A stretch of DNA of 64,000 nt from Echinometra lucunter (lineage: Eukaryota > Echinodermata > Echinoidea > Camarodonta > Echinometridae), in assembly GCA_029962745.1 (NCBI GenBank), contig CM057166.1, positions 1,253,714 through 1,317,713 on the forward strand, in the 5' to 3' direction. Position numbers and translations under genes: made by a program. The notes beneath the pieces are model-generated. The model was not told where the DNA came from. It did not search any database and saw only the letters and a list, made by a program, of their open reading frames with translations. Position 1 is the stretch's first letter. Each line of letters opens with the position of its first letter. Below, piece by piece: positions 33,655 to 45,038 of the stretch.

Positions 33655-34814
33655 CAGCAGTAGCAGTCGTAGCAGTAGTAGTAGCAGTAGCAGTAGCAGT
33701 AGTAGTAGTAGTAGCAGTAGCAGTAGTAGTAGTAGTAGCAGTAGTAGCGATAGCAGTAGTAGTAGCAGTAGCAGTAGTAGTAGTAGCAGTAGTAGCAGTA
33801 ATAGTAGTAGCAGTAGTAGTAGTAGCAGTAGCAGCAGTAGTAGCAGCAGCAGCAGTGCCGGTAGCAGTAGTAGCAGCAGTAGCAGCAGTAGTAGCAGCAG
33901 TAGCAGCAGTAGTAATAGTATTAGTATTAGTAGTAGTAGCAGTATTAGTAGTAGTAGCAGTAGCAGTAGCAGCAGTAGTAGCAGCAGTAGTAGCAGTAGT
34001 ATTAGAAGTAGTAGTAGTAGTAGTAGTAGCAGCAGTAGTAGTAGTAGTAGCAGTAGCAGTCGTAGCAGTAGTAGTAGCAGTAGCAGTAGCAGTAGTAGTA
34101 GCAGTAGCAGTAGTAGCGATAGCAGTAGTAGTAGTAGTAGTAGCAGTAGTAGCGATAGCAGTAGTAGTAGTAGCAGTAGTAGAAGTAGCAGCAGTAGTAG
34201 TAGCAGTAGTAGAAGTAGCAGTAGTAGTAGCAGTAGTAGTAGCAGCAGTAGTAGTAGTAGTAGTAGTAGTAGTATTTCACCAGTAGACCCCATGGAAGAA
34301 CATGCATATTGTGCTAATACCACTAAAATTGGCTATCTGCTGTGTATATAAGTATACTAATAGGTTGGTGGCAAAAAATGCATTTCTACTATTGTGTTCT
34401 ACTTATTTTGGAGGTTACATGTTACAACATGATGGATATTTAAAAAAAAAACCCATAACAAACAGAATCAAAACTGGTCGCAGTTGTACAACGTATGCTC
34501 CTCAAACAATGTTTCCAAAGTTCACTCCTTACACTCACAGAATTCCTAACTTTCCTCACAATGAACCTAACCCTAAACCTATTAACCCTTATACAAAGCC
34601 TCACCATTAACCAAATCTCAATTCTAACTCAATAATTATAACTTCCACCAAATTAAGGCCAGGGAAATTTTCTGAGGAGCACTAGAAGTAGCAGTGGTAG
34701 CAGCAGCAGCAGCAGCAGCAGCAGCGGTACAAGAGCATGCAATGATAAGAATATTGGAAAGTACAAGTTAGAAAAAAGTCAAATCATAAGAAGGACAGGC
34801 ACACGTACTCCTAC
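32915..34814 (-). other. PDE9A: PDE9A intron (1,900 bp) with a giant CAG/TAG array
   Basis: Donor GTAGGAG (34814-34808) and acceptor TAG (32917-32915). Nearly half the intron is the triplet array at 33453-34274, with a short CAG run at 34683-34728. No other gene was seen. Confidence 0.8.
33453..34274. repeat. ~820-bp mixed (CAG)/(TAG) triplet array
   Basis: AGCAGT, AGTAGT and AGCAGC triplets in irregular order with rare variants (GTCGTAG, GCGATAG, TATTAG). It gives poly-Leu, poly-Val/Ala and Tyr/Cys frames that are artefacts. One short island near 33570-33600 breaks the triplet register. Confidence 0.97.
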
Positions 34815-34964
34815 CATCACAGTGGGCAGCTACCACATCTAGTTTATATCTTGTGTTAGGTGTATTCTCTTCTAATTTAGGAGAGATGTTAACCAAGTTT
34901 CCTTTCTGGTTGTAAAGCTTGAGGATGTCGTTGGGACCGGCCTCAGCAGCTGAGCGAAAGACAT
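34815..34964 (-). CDS. PDE9A: PDE9A N-terminal regulatory-region exon
   Basis: 150 bp. AT completes a codon from the upstream exon, 49 codons follow, and a final G joins GA of the next exon. [20 protein letters not shown], then [20 protein letters not shown], then DVVAAHCDG corresponds to human [20 protein letters not shown]...[20 protein letters not shown]. The G+C content is above its surroundings. The acceptor is TTACAG and the donor GTAGGAG. This is the most upstream exon with recognisable PDE9 homology. Confidence 0.9.
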
Positions 34965-35042
34965 CTGTAAGAGATGGGGATAAAAGAGGGAGAGTTTATA
35001 CTAGATATCAAAACTGGATATGGACTATTTTGTCATTTGCCC

Positions 35043-35302
35043 TGCAGAAGGGAATGAATGCCCTTGACTGGCAGAAGGGAATGAACACCCTTGACTGGCA
35101 AAAGGGAACAAAGAGAGATGTGGTCAAATATTGAGATATTCTAAGAAATCTATGAATAATCACTTCAAGAACATTCCAGAATAGGTCTGGTATCAATTTC
35201 TTGAAGCAATTATTCACAGATTTTTTTAAATATCTCAATATTTGACCCCATGTCTCTTCGTTCATTTTTTGCCAATCAAGGGCACTCGTTCCCTTCTGCT
35301 GG
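35043..35302. mobile_element. Fold-back MITE next to a PDE9A acceptor
   Basis: Arms CAGAAGGGAA...TGCCCTTGACTGGCAAA and GGTCAAATATTGAGATATT recur inverted at 35230-35302 (AATATCTCAATATTTGACC...CCAATCAAGGGCA...TTCCCTTCTGCTGG). The left arm has an internal 30-bp duplication. It lies about 80 bp upstream of the acceptor of exon 34815-34964. Confidence 0.75.
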
Positions 35303-35967
35303 ACAACCGACGATTTTATCTTGGTAACACGTGATAATTGTAATAAATAACAGGAATAATAATGACAATGTAAAATGTAACATTTTAGGCTGGCATTCAT
35401 TTAAAATGTTACATTAAAGATATCAAAGCATTTTGAAAGCAATGTTTTTCATTAGACAGCATAAAGATGATATCTCACCACATGAGAATAAAATATAGTG
35501 AGAGTTGGGTCAAGTTAAACATGACAGTTAATGTGCAGAGGACCTGTAACCTCCCTGCTCACTAAAACGCAAGATTACATTCAACACACTGTTTAATCAT
35601 GAGGCAGTTTGTCATATAAAATCAGGCCAGCTGCACAGTGATCGAATTACAACTATCCCTCTGAGATCTCCCGGCTATTTGCCCAAACCCTTTTCAAATT
35701 CCTTCCCCTCTCTCTTTCATATCCTCTTTCTCTCAATATTTGTCAGATCGTTTTACATGAAGAAAGGTAAAAGAAATGGGAAAAAAAATTCTCCCTTCGA
35801 TTACCCAGAAAGAGCTCTATCATTTTCACAATTTATTGGGACTTTCCCTCTTTTCTTTTTAGAATTGATACATAACGCTGTGCTACAAATCTGTCCTGCT
35901 CAAATAAAGCATGCCATCTTTATTCATGTGAAATACACAAATCACTTTTTTGTTATTCTGTCCTGCT

Positions 35968-36260
35968 TCTCTCTCCCCCTCTTCCTCTTCCTCGCTCTCT
36001 CCCTCCCTCTCTCTCTCTCTCTCCCTCCATCTCTCTCTCTCCCTCCCTCTCTCTTTCCCTCCCTTGCTCTCCCTCCCTCTCTCTCTCTCTTTCCATCCCT
36101 CTCTCTCTCCCTCCTCTCTCCCTCTCTTTCTCTCTCCCTCCCTTGCTCTCTCCCTCCCTTGCTCTCTCCCTCCCTTGCTCTCTCTCCCTCCCTCACTCTC
36201 TCTCCATCCCTCTCTCTCTCTCTCTCCCTCCTTCTCTCTCCCTCGACCTCTCTTTCTCCC
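35968..36260. repeat. ~290-bp polypyrimidine (CTCTCCCT)n tract
   Basis: Imperfect CTCTCCCTCC/TTGCTCTC units. All frames are Ser/Leu/Pro- or Arg/Glu-rich and not genes. Confidence 0.95.
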
Positions 36261-36982
36261 TCTCCCCATCCTCCTTCACATCCCTCTCATGCGTATCACT
36301 CCTACCCCTGATTCCCCCATTCCTCCGAGTTTAGTCCAAACACTTCATCCCGCATCCCAACCTTGTTTGTTGTGGCAGCGCTGGCCTAAATATATATACT
36401 CTCCTCACCTCAGCTGGCTCGGCAATTCTCAGCGAATTATCGGCCAATAATGGGCTGTTCAAACAACGTCATCATTTCCATGTATGCTATATTATTAGCT
36501 CTTCACGCCGACGACGAGACTCCAGCAGTGCATCGGGGAGCATGGATGTATCGTGAGAACCAGTTTTATTTTCAAAATGCCTGACATGTTTGATTGAAAG
36601 GCAAATATGTTCCTACAAGATGCAGCCACGGATCAAACAATATCACCTCAAATCTAATTGAAGACAATCAGCACAAATAACACAAATGTATGTAATAGGG
36701 ACTGTCTACGAGTAATTAATTGCTGTAAACCCTGTTGCAGGCAGAACTCATGGAAGCAATCATTCTGCAATTTTAGAATATAGAATACTTCTCAAAAGTG
36801 TCAAAGATGTGGGTTATTTTCTATATTGCAAAATTCTGATACTATGTAAGATATCATTAGCCAAAGAAAACCTTGCCTTTCTTTTAAAAAATCTAAAAAA
36901 GGGTAACTGAGAAATCAAATAGAGTGTCTTGAAGAGTGCCAAGTTATTGGAGAGTGGTGGTCTATCACTTCTAAATTAGAAT

Positions 36983-37173
36983 ACGGTCCTCTTATTTATT
37001 GTCTCTTCAGACAAAAGATAATAAAATCGCGGTTTGTGTCTAACTTACAGTTTATCATTCCAAATTATGGTTGGTTTCGGGGTTTTTGAGTACAAATACA
37101 TGTCCTCATACACATGTTTCATCTTAGTTTGAGAATTTTTCAAATCAGCTGCTCACAAAGTTAGCCACTGCCT
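36983..37173. mobile_element. Truncated TTAA MITE (AGGCATTGGCTAAC family)
   Basis: Matches the 3' part of the elements at 51319 and 56488 (GGTCCTCTTA, ATAATAAAATCG, TTCCAAATTATGGTTGGTTT) and ends GTTAGCCACTGCCT before TTAA 37174-37177. The left half is missing. Confidence 0.75.
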
Positions 37174-38875
37174 TTAATGCACATAATTATCTTGGATGTA
37201 CTGCATGATGGCTGTTATTACTTTAGGTTGTATGGTCCCTTGTTATAAGCCATATCTAAAGGGAAATCAGACAGTGTCATTCTCAAAAGAAGAAAACAAC
37301 CCCAATCAGGCATTTCTCTTTATAAAGGTAGAGATTACCTTCTCAGTGATGTAAAATAGAAGCAAATGTGGATATCCTTAAAAAAATATGAAATAAAACT
37401 CTACTGACTTTACAAACTTTTCAACAACATTGAAGGGGGTTTAATAACAAAATATTACAACCTTCTAGTTTATGATGTTAATATTTCACAGAAGCATTTA
37501 CAAGTTAAAAGGAAAAAGTTTTTGATGATGGAAAACAAATTCACATATTCAAACAAAACTATATCAAATGTTCAATACGACAAATAAAGTATATATCTGC
37601 CTAATTATTTGGGGGAAATGAAATGACCCAGTTAAAATGAGCAAAAGAAAAATTAAGTTTTTGTGTCATAAAAGTTCTTTTTACTTTGAGCAAGTTTGTG
37701 ATACTCTACCTTTAACATGTCAAAACTGGCTAGCATACTGAATCCAAGACCGTGGCGCGTAAAATTGCAACACGCAACAATCAGAGCCTTTTGGCAAAAA
37801 AAAAATGGCTCTAATCTTGAGGTTCTTGTGACATTTTATCAAACGCAATTTGATTTGGGAAGAAGGGAAATGGGTGGAACTCAGAAATGTCACCTTTTAT
37901 TGGGGGGACTCGGGGCGAGGGATATTGCCCCGAAGTACCAATAGTGCAAAGCCCAGTGTTTTCTTAGGATTTGGCGTCTCTCAACTGATGTATTGCTGAA
38001 TTACGCAGAGAAAATTCCACAATTTGGAGGCACTTCTCGGCTTCTGCACTTTGCTGATGTCAATGGAAAATGATATTCCTGAGACACTTTTTTCTTGCTA
38101 CAAAAAGTTAACCCATAGCAGTACAGAGCTTTCTTGAGGTCTAAATTAATCATCTTCAATCCTCAAATTGGCAATACAAATCATTTTTTTCCATGTTTAC
38201 ATAGCATGAAAAAAATAAATATGGATATAACATAAACCAAAATGAAATATAATTGTAAAATTGAATCAGAAATTGCCAATTTGAACACAGAAATAGTGAT
38301 TATATATTATTCACTGCATTGCCAATTTAAAGAGTTTAATGATTAGTAACACTTAAACTGCTCTAATTCGAGAATGCCACAAAATACAGTGATAGGAATG
38401 GGCTCAAATTTGTCAGTGAATTTTTCTCTTTCTGCCCATGTATGTCATGTACTGCCCAACATTCTGGACCAACAGATACTGCAAAAGCATCTCCTAAAGG
38501 TGACACTGTACCTCTATGGGTTAAAAGGAATGAAACAATGCATGAAAATGAGTAAGCAGTGGACAGATGTACACACAATTTATGTAGCCTGGGTTGATGA
38601 TCATGAAAACAGATTCATACTGCTTGCAGAAACATTTGTGTCAATGTCATCTAAAAGAATATCATAAAAAGTTTGGTTCACACATTGTTACATAGCTCAC
38701 AGGAGCCTCTTTCTCATAACAGTAAATCTTAAAGTAAGATGGGTTTTTCTGATCTTATTGACAGGAATGTTCAATCCACAGGATCATATTTCCGGCATAA
38801 TTCATACAAATCTACAAGGAAGCAGATGTAATAAATTTGTTGTCTTGACCATCCATTTTACTGAACATGTAGAGT

Positions 38876-39362
38876 TCAAACTTCCATCATTATAAAAGGT
38901 CGAAATAACCTTTTGTAAGTTTTGTTCCTTGTAAAGTCTGCAGCAGTGAAAAACTCAAGATTCAAAGATTCGCTCCCACAACAGGTTACTGTCTTTTTCT
39001 CTGCTATAACCAAAAGGACGTCAGCTCTATATGAAAGTATGCGAGTTAATGCCCTTCTTGCGCACACTTCACAGCCGAGGCCATCATCAGAACAAACACG
39101 CCAACCATGTGGAAACGCTTCGAGAGAAAACAAAAACAAGATTTGCTTTCTCTTCCAGCAGACTACCCACTCGTTAAGCAATATCTGCAGGCTGGCGTGG
39201 AGTTTGGTTGTAATATGCGGGCGATGGGCACGATTGGGTTCCGACTCCATGCAGACGGCACTGATTGGCGTTGGTGATGCGGAATCAACAACACTGATGT
39301 GGTCAAGGACACCCATGGCTGAGGATCTGATCAATAATATGACACTCAGGGAGTCAAGGTAG
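38876..39362. other. G+C-richer segment open on both strands, unidentified
   Basis: A minus-strand ORF (152 aa, 38876-39334) and a plus-strand ORF (146 aa, 38922-39362) overlap in DNA with more G+C and CpG than its surroundings. The minus ATG has a good context (GCCATGG near 39316) and reads MGVLDHISVVDSASPTPISA... The plus frame ends at AAGGTAGAG, donor-like. I recognise neither protein. It could be an exon, a promoter-associated first exon, or an old transposon fragment. Confidence 0.35.
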
Positions 39363-39622
39363 AGAAGGCAATGCTCTGGTAAGTTTCTTTCTGATAATGA
39401 CTGACAACGAAAACCTGTTGGCCCTTGAGATGATATTTAAGGTCTCTTTCACATATGAAGTTATAAACCACCTCAAAAACAGCAAGATAAAATCACATAA
39501 GAGTAGAGCACTTATGTAATTTATACGTAACAAATAGATAAATAAATAAATTGCATAGGGACCTTTGTTGTAAGAAGCTAAAAACAATAAAAAAAGACTT
39601 TAAATTATACTTTGCATAATCT

Positions 39623-39770
39623 GGGCCCAGTTTCATAAAACCTGTTATCAATAACAAATTGCAATAACCGTTATAAGCTACTGAAATCCTTGTATCTGAC
39701 TGGCTGAGAGCAAATATGTCATAGAAATGTGGCAGTTGTTACTGATAACAAGTTTTATGAAACATGCACC
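39623..39770. mobile_element. Palindromic MITE, GGGCCCAGTTTCATAAAA family, copy 2
   Basis: Nearly collinear with 15011-15162, including CTTGTATCTGACTGGCTGAGAG. The right terminus has decayed (ATGAAACATGCACC). Confidence 0.8.
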
Positions 39771-40235
39771 ATGATTTAGAAAGCTCATACAACAGGGTAT
39801 TGAATTTGCCTATGGGCTTATTTCTGGGAAGTTTTTACAGTTATTTTTATGTATTATTACGGCATTTTTTTCCACTTATATATGTTCATATTCAAAATGG
39901 TTTTATAATGTATCACTAGTTCTTAAAGATAGTTCTAACATCAAGTCTGAACATGGCTTAAGTGATTGCATCTTATACCATGAGGGTCAGTGAAGAAATG
40001 GTGGCTTGGCAAATCTCTTGATTTCCATCTCAAGATCATTAAGTCATCCATGTCTTTCAGATTCTAAAAGGTGTAATTCATTCCACCATTCCCACTGACC
40101 AGAAAATTTACAAATTTAATAAAGGATGGCTAGCTCTTAAAGATGACCAACTTGATTGACCAGCCTGATTCATTTCAAATAAATCAGCACTAATAATTTA
40201 TTCAATTGTTCACCAAAGTGATTTTTGTTTTACTC

Positions 40236-40273
<38 letters not shown>
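40236..40273. repeat. (CT)n array
   Basis: Perfect CT dinucleotide repeat within a pyrimidine-rich region running to about 40440. Confidence 0.9.
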
Positions 40274-40276
<3 letters not shown>

Positions 40277-41018
40277 TCCTTTTCCTGCCGGTCTGATTGG
40301 TTACTACATTCACTATTTTCCCCCTTGTTCTATATGGCTTTCTCTTCCTCTGTAGTTTTCTTTTGTTTTCTTTTATTTTCAACTCACATTTTCTCCCTTT
40401 CCTAATCTATTTTTCTCTCTTCATTTATCCTCTTCTCCCTCCTCCTTCTCATAATCGTATTGGTTTGGTTTTGATTTGTTTGCTTTTGAAAATTGAAGAG
40501 TTACAACCAAACATACAAATGAAATAAAACAATGATCATAAATCTCTGTTATTTATCATCTCTTTATACTTTTCACTTTTTGTGACTTTGAGCAAAATTT
40601 AGATAACGTGTCACAAATTCAATAAATCCAAAACCTAATGATGTACTGTAAATCCTATTTGCGACCCAATCAACGACTCAGAATAACTCCTAGTACTTCT
40701 AGACAGTTGGCAATTACACTATCAGTAATGGACATTTTCTCTAAGGCATGCCATACTTTATTCAGCCATCAATACATTGTAACAATTCAGCACAAATTCA
40801 TGTATTATTTATAGAAAAGATATAAAAACTGGATGAAACAATAACTTCCATTGTAAAAGAAACATGACATACAGTAATTTGCCGAGACAGACGTATGTGA
40901 AGACATAATATGCTCATGTCCCCAGGGGAAAAAAACTGAAAAGCAGACAAGCAACAAGACAGAGATGGTTCCGATTCCAATCATGTGAACGACTTATGTC
41001 AAATTTCATTTTGTAGGA

Positions 41019-41193
41019 CTATGTCTTGAGAGAGTGGGAGGAGAGAAAATGAGAAAGAGAAAGTAAAAGAGGAAGGCACAGAGAGAAGAGAGATAACCAA
41101 AGAGACAATGAATGACAAAGAGGAAGAGACCTGGCAGAGAGGAACAGCTCCAAAGAAAGATGGAAATTCAAACAAGAGAGGTCAATAGAACAG

Positions 41194-41246
<53 letters not shown>

Positions 41247-41395
41247 GAGAGCAGATAGGTAGATACAGCAGAGAATTACAGAGAAAAACAGAAGCAACAT
41301 TAGATAGAGAGATAGAGACAACAAACATAAAGAAAGTCATCCAGAGGGAGAGAGAGAGAGAGAGAAACAGCAAAATACAGACGGCTAAAGAGAGA
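41019..41395. repeat. GA-rich region with a perfect (GA)n array at 41199-41242
   Basis: Purine-rich DNA around a roughly 44-bp GA repeat and a shorter one at 41348-41365. The Ser/Leu-rich minus frames are artefacts. Confidence 0.9.
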
Positions 41396-41593
41396 AATTA
41401 TTTGAGCATGATCGGTTAAGAGTGACATTTTTTCCGTCCATGACATTTTTGTGGATTCTAGTTTAAGTAGACAATGATGGCAACTAAGTTTTATAGAATT
41501 TCAACTCATTCAGTGATGCCCTTCACCATGAAACATAAACTAGCTCAACACATTTCATTGCTTATGTTTTACAGGCTTTCAAACTTTCAAAAT

Positions 41594-42009
41594 TTGTCTA
41601 GCGTCCGTCCACGACGAACCGATCAGGCTCAGTTACGTTAAAAGGATCATTTTGTCAATTATAGTTGATTTTAATTACCTACTATATTTTATGTACTATT
41701 ATGTTTCTATGTTTAACTGACTCATATAATTTATATTGATTGTATTTGATTTCCATGAAAAAAACCCACAAACAGCGAAAAAATTAATCTTTGTCTAGTG
41801 TCCCTCCATGACGAACCTATCAGGCTCATTTACGTTAAAATACTTCACAAAAATATGTATAAAAAGATAATTTAGTCAATTATAGTTGATTTTAATTATC
41901 TACTATATTTTATGTACTATTATGTTTCTATGTTTGTTAACTGACTCGTATAATTTACATTGATTGTATTTGATTTCTATGAAAAAAAACCCACAAACAG
42001 CAAAAAAAC
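41594..42009. repeat. ~200-bp tandem duplication
   Basis: Copy 1 (about 41594-41790) and copy 2 (about 41791-42009) share TTGTCTAG(C/T)GTCC, ACGAACC.ATCAGGCTCA, TTACTATATTTTATGTACTA and ACCCACAAACAGC. Copy 2 has a roughly 20-bp insertion (ACTTCACAAAAATATGTATA). Confidence 0.85.
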
Positions 42010-42159
42010 ATATCTGACATCTGAAATCTGAAAGGAAAAGTGAGGCACAGACCAAGTGAATGAGCCATAACAGAAAGGTAGGAGAGATAAAGAGAAAGAG
42101 GTATATGACCGGTCAAAAGAAAGAGAAGTAGGGCTGGGAAAAGAGAGACAGAGAGAGGG

Positions 42160-42374
42160 CAGGGTTGGCATATATCCCGCTTCGGAGGCTTATTTCCCGG
42201 ACGCCGGGAAATAAGCGGTATTTACCGGTATTTACCGCTTTTTACTGGTATTTACCACTTTTCACCGGGAAATACCGGGAAATATAATTTTCCACTCACT
42301 TGTCCATAGGGATTGTCAAATTTTGAACATAAAAACAAAGGTGGTGAGTATGGTTGCTCTGGTGTGTACCATTT

Positions 42375-42419
<45 letters not shown>

Positions 42420-44144
42420 TTTGTGTGTGTGTTTATGTTTGTGTTTGGGTGTTATCTATGTTTTTGGGGGAGGGGGGCATTTTCAACCTTTTCGTCATAG
42501 AGTCACAGTTGCAATGTGTGAAAAATTGTGTAGACTCGGTGTGATTCAACGCTTAATAGCCATTTTTTAACTCGAGGGCCACTTTAAGTATGGGATTTTT
42601 TCGGGCCCCACCTTTAGAAAAAGGTGTAAATTCCCCCAAATGACAATGAAATACGTAAATATTTATCATAAACATTTGGGACTAAATAACAAAAGATTAA
42701 ATTACACCTATGCCCCCATTTTCATTGTCAAATTCTTCAATTTCTCTGTCATCCTCATTGATGTCACTATCACTGCTATATCCTTTTTCGTCATTTTCAA
42801 TATACATATCGAGGATATCCTTGTCTCAATGTGCACCAGACATTCTTTTGAAATTTCCTTGGTCTTACTATGACTGAATTTAGATTAAAAAGAGAAGCTA
42901 TTGTAAAGGGAAACAATGGAGCGTGCTCCAAGATTGATTTGTTTACAATAGCTTTCAATCAATATTCATGAGATGACTGCATAATTAAGTCACAAATATC
43001 CAAGATGTAATCATTCATTTTTCGGGGATCTAGCTTTGATGCCTGGAAGTCCTCATTTCTAAACTGAAAATTCTCCATCAGCTGATATGTTATGATTTGC
43101 ATCAATGATTGATTTGCATCAATTAATATATGTCTCCTCTTTAGATAAATACCAATTTAAACAAGTTCAATGCAGTTTCTACGCTTCTCACAGGAGCTTT
43201 AGGTTTAGCTTCAAGGTTTTTTTTATGAAGATTAATAAGCAAAGTAAATTACAAAAATCATTGGTGTAAACCAGAATAATACCAAAGAAGGGAAGTGATT
43301 CAGGAAGTTACCTCTGAATATGACAAACTGTACAAGTTATTTATTTTACATTTCCCATGAAACATTCAGTAGCTAAAGTATGGCAATTATGTTGTTATTG
43401 TATTCATTTTATATTTCTTAAAGGAGACAACTTTTGACACCTCTTTTCACTTTTGTGTAAATTTGTATAAGTTATGCCTTTTATTTTTTTGTTTGCTTTG
43501 TTTGTCAGACTGTTTGGAATAAACTTTAAAAGTTATAAAAGAATTGCAACATTAAAAATAGCATAATGTGAGTTGTGTAATTATTTAGGCTACAAAAAGA
43601 TCTTTTTCTGTAAGCAATATCAAAAGTTCAAAACCAGCAACCACTAATACACACTGATACATGTACACACTAAAACTCCTTACATACAGTAGAATTCTGA
43701 GCTTTATTCACACTTAAAAACAAAAATCATATTGTAATGAGATACAATGGCATGTAAAAAGTTAAACCCCGGGAGAAATGTTTGTTTATGTTTATGATTA
43801 TTCAATTTCCAGGAACATAATTTGAGTTTGTGTATGTGTGTTTTGTTGTACGTACGTGTGGACTTAGATCCTATGTGTGTTTGGGTATGTACATGTACAT
43901 GTATGCAGTATGGATTTTATCTGTTTGTGTGTTTCTACTATGAGTTTTGTGATTCTAATTATTTCAGAACACTATTTTCATTTGTTGAGGTTAAAAACAA
44001 CTAAAATTATTGAAAAACAAAGAATTATAAATCATATTTCCCGTTTTTTACATATTTACCGGACGCTCATCTTATTTACCGGACGGTATTTACCGGTATT
44101 TACCACCGGTAATTACCGCTACCGGTATTTACCGCCCAACCCTG
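42160..44144. mobile_element. Non-autonomous hAT element (~1,985 bp), 8-bp target duplication AGAGAGGG
   Basis: The left end is CAGGGTTGGC and the right end GCCCAACCCTG. The exact 8-mer AGAGAGGG is at 42152-42159 and 44145-44152. An 8-bp duplication with CAGGG-type ends is the hAT hallmark. Both subterminal zones are packed with TTTACCGGTATTTACCGC-type repeats, presumably transposase-binding sites. The interior has a (TG)n array (about 42376-42420) and a small acidic minus-strand ORF, and lacks a full transposase. Confidence 0.85.
42697..42825 (-). pseudogene. Acidic ORF remnant inside the hAT element
   Basis: The minus strand reads DKDILDMYIENDEKGYSSDS then DINEDDREIEEFDNENGG and TAA at 42699-42697. 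A stop lies immediately upstream in frame, so it is a fragment or a terminal exon. Strongly acidic ends are common in transposon proteins. Its identity is unproven. Confidence 0.35.
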
Positions 44145-44834
44145 AGAGAGGGGGAAGGAGATATACATGTACAGAGAGAGAGACAGAGAGGAAAAAAATA
44201 GAGAAAGATGGAGGGGGAATGGGGGTGAAGGGACCAGTGGCGGCACCAAGGGGGGGGGGGGGGCATTTGCCCCCCCACTCAGAAGCTTTGCCCCCCAGTT
44301 GCCCCCCCCAAGAAATTTTGAGGACTGAAAAGAAAAATTATACAGTAATTTGTAAATAAGTAGATGTTGTCATAAGCATCATATTCAAGCTGTGAAGTGC
44401 TCTAAAATACCATTTTCAACTCTTCAAAACTTCAATTCTCGCTACCCCTAATAGGAACAAAAATCTCATAATGCGCGAGACGAGATAATTTTTACTCCGT
44501 CGGGTCGTCATCACCACTTCCGGTTCAGAGTCATGCTCGCGCGAGGTTCGCGATACTTAGTTTCCAACCAGGCTGAAATCGATGCCAATCAGCGTAATAT
44601 GTACAGATTATAATAAATTTTATTTAATTTGGTTAGTTTTAATTCAATTTGAATTATTAATAAAAAATAAAAAAATATATTTTACGCAAAAATATTTTTT
44701 TTAATGTTTAAATCTGGTTATGAAAAAATAAAAACAAAAAATAAATATCTTAAAATTTTCATTTAGCGACCAGCCTGACATCACGATCACATTCGACTAG
44801 ACGCTAAACATATACACTACTGCATTCATTCCGT

Positions 44835-45038
44835 TCAATCTTTCGTCGACCACAAAATGGATAAAAAATCAGTTTCTGAACTTAAAAAAATCTTAACTGA
44901 CAGAGGAATACCGTGCAATGTGCTGGCATCGGTGGGAAATTTCACCCAGGTCACGTCCTTCATCCATCCCCATTTGTCAGGGTTCTTGCGCTTCGAATCA
45001 TGAGCCCAGCACTGTGCAGCCTCACAAAAGAAGACCAT
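44835..45038 (-). pseudogene. THAP-like ORF start in the hAT element
   Basis: The minus-strand ATG at 45038 reads MVFFCEAAQCWAHDS..., then VTWVKFPTDAS. An N-terminal C-x4-C followed by Trp and (K/R)FPxD is reminiscent of THAP zinc fingers, but the later C-x2-H pair is absent. After the FPTD motif the frame becomes antisense to the SAP-like ORF. Treat it as a truncated gene start. Confidence 0.4.
44857..45003 (+). pseudogene. SAP-domain-like ORF start in the hAT element
   Basis: ATG in good context (ACAAAATGG) reads MDKKSVSELKKILTDRGIPC. The SxxELKxxLxxRGI pattern fits the first helix and turn of a SAP DNA-binding domain. After about residue 23 the frame runs into sequence antisense to the THAP-like ORF and stops at TGA 45001-45003, as expected for a deletion junction near 44930-44940. 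Confidence 0.5.

Noticed and set aside
33373..34323. 316-aa poly-Leu ORF and overlapping Val/Ala and Tyr/Cys ORFs
   Set aside because: They are direct readings of the CAG/TAG triplet array inside a PDE9A intron.
35679..36450. 210-aa Ser/Leu/Pro ORF and Arg/Glu ORF opposite
   Set aside because: Artefacts of the CTCTCCCT polypyrimidine tract. The part before 35968 has no homology or splice support.
36480..36545. Minus-strand MLPDALLESRRREELII as an alternative PDE9A first exon
   Set aside because: A GTGAAG donor would give an in-frame junction, but the stretch is very short, the donor is weak and no homology is visible.
42313..42570. Cys/Val-rich ORFs
   Set aside because: They are translations of the (TG)n microsatellite in the hAT element.
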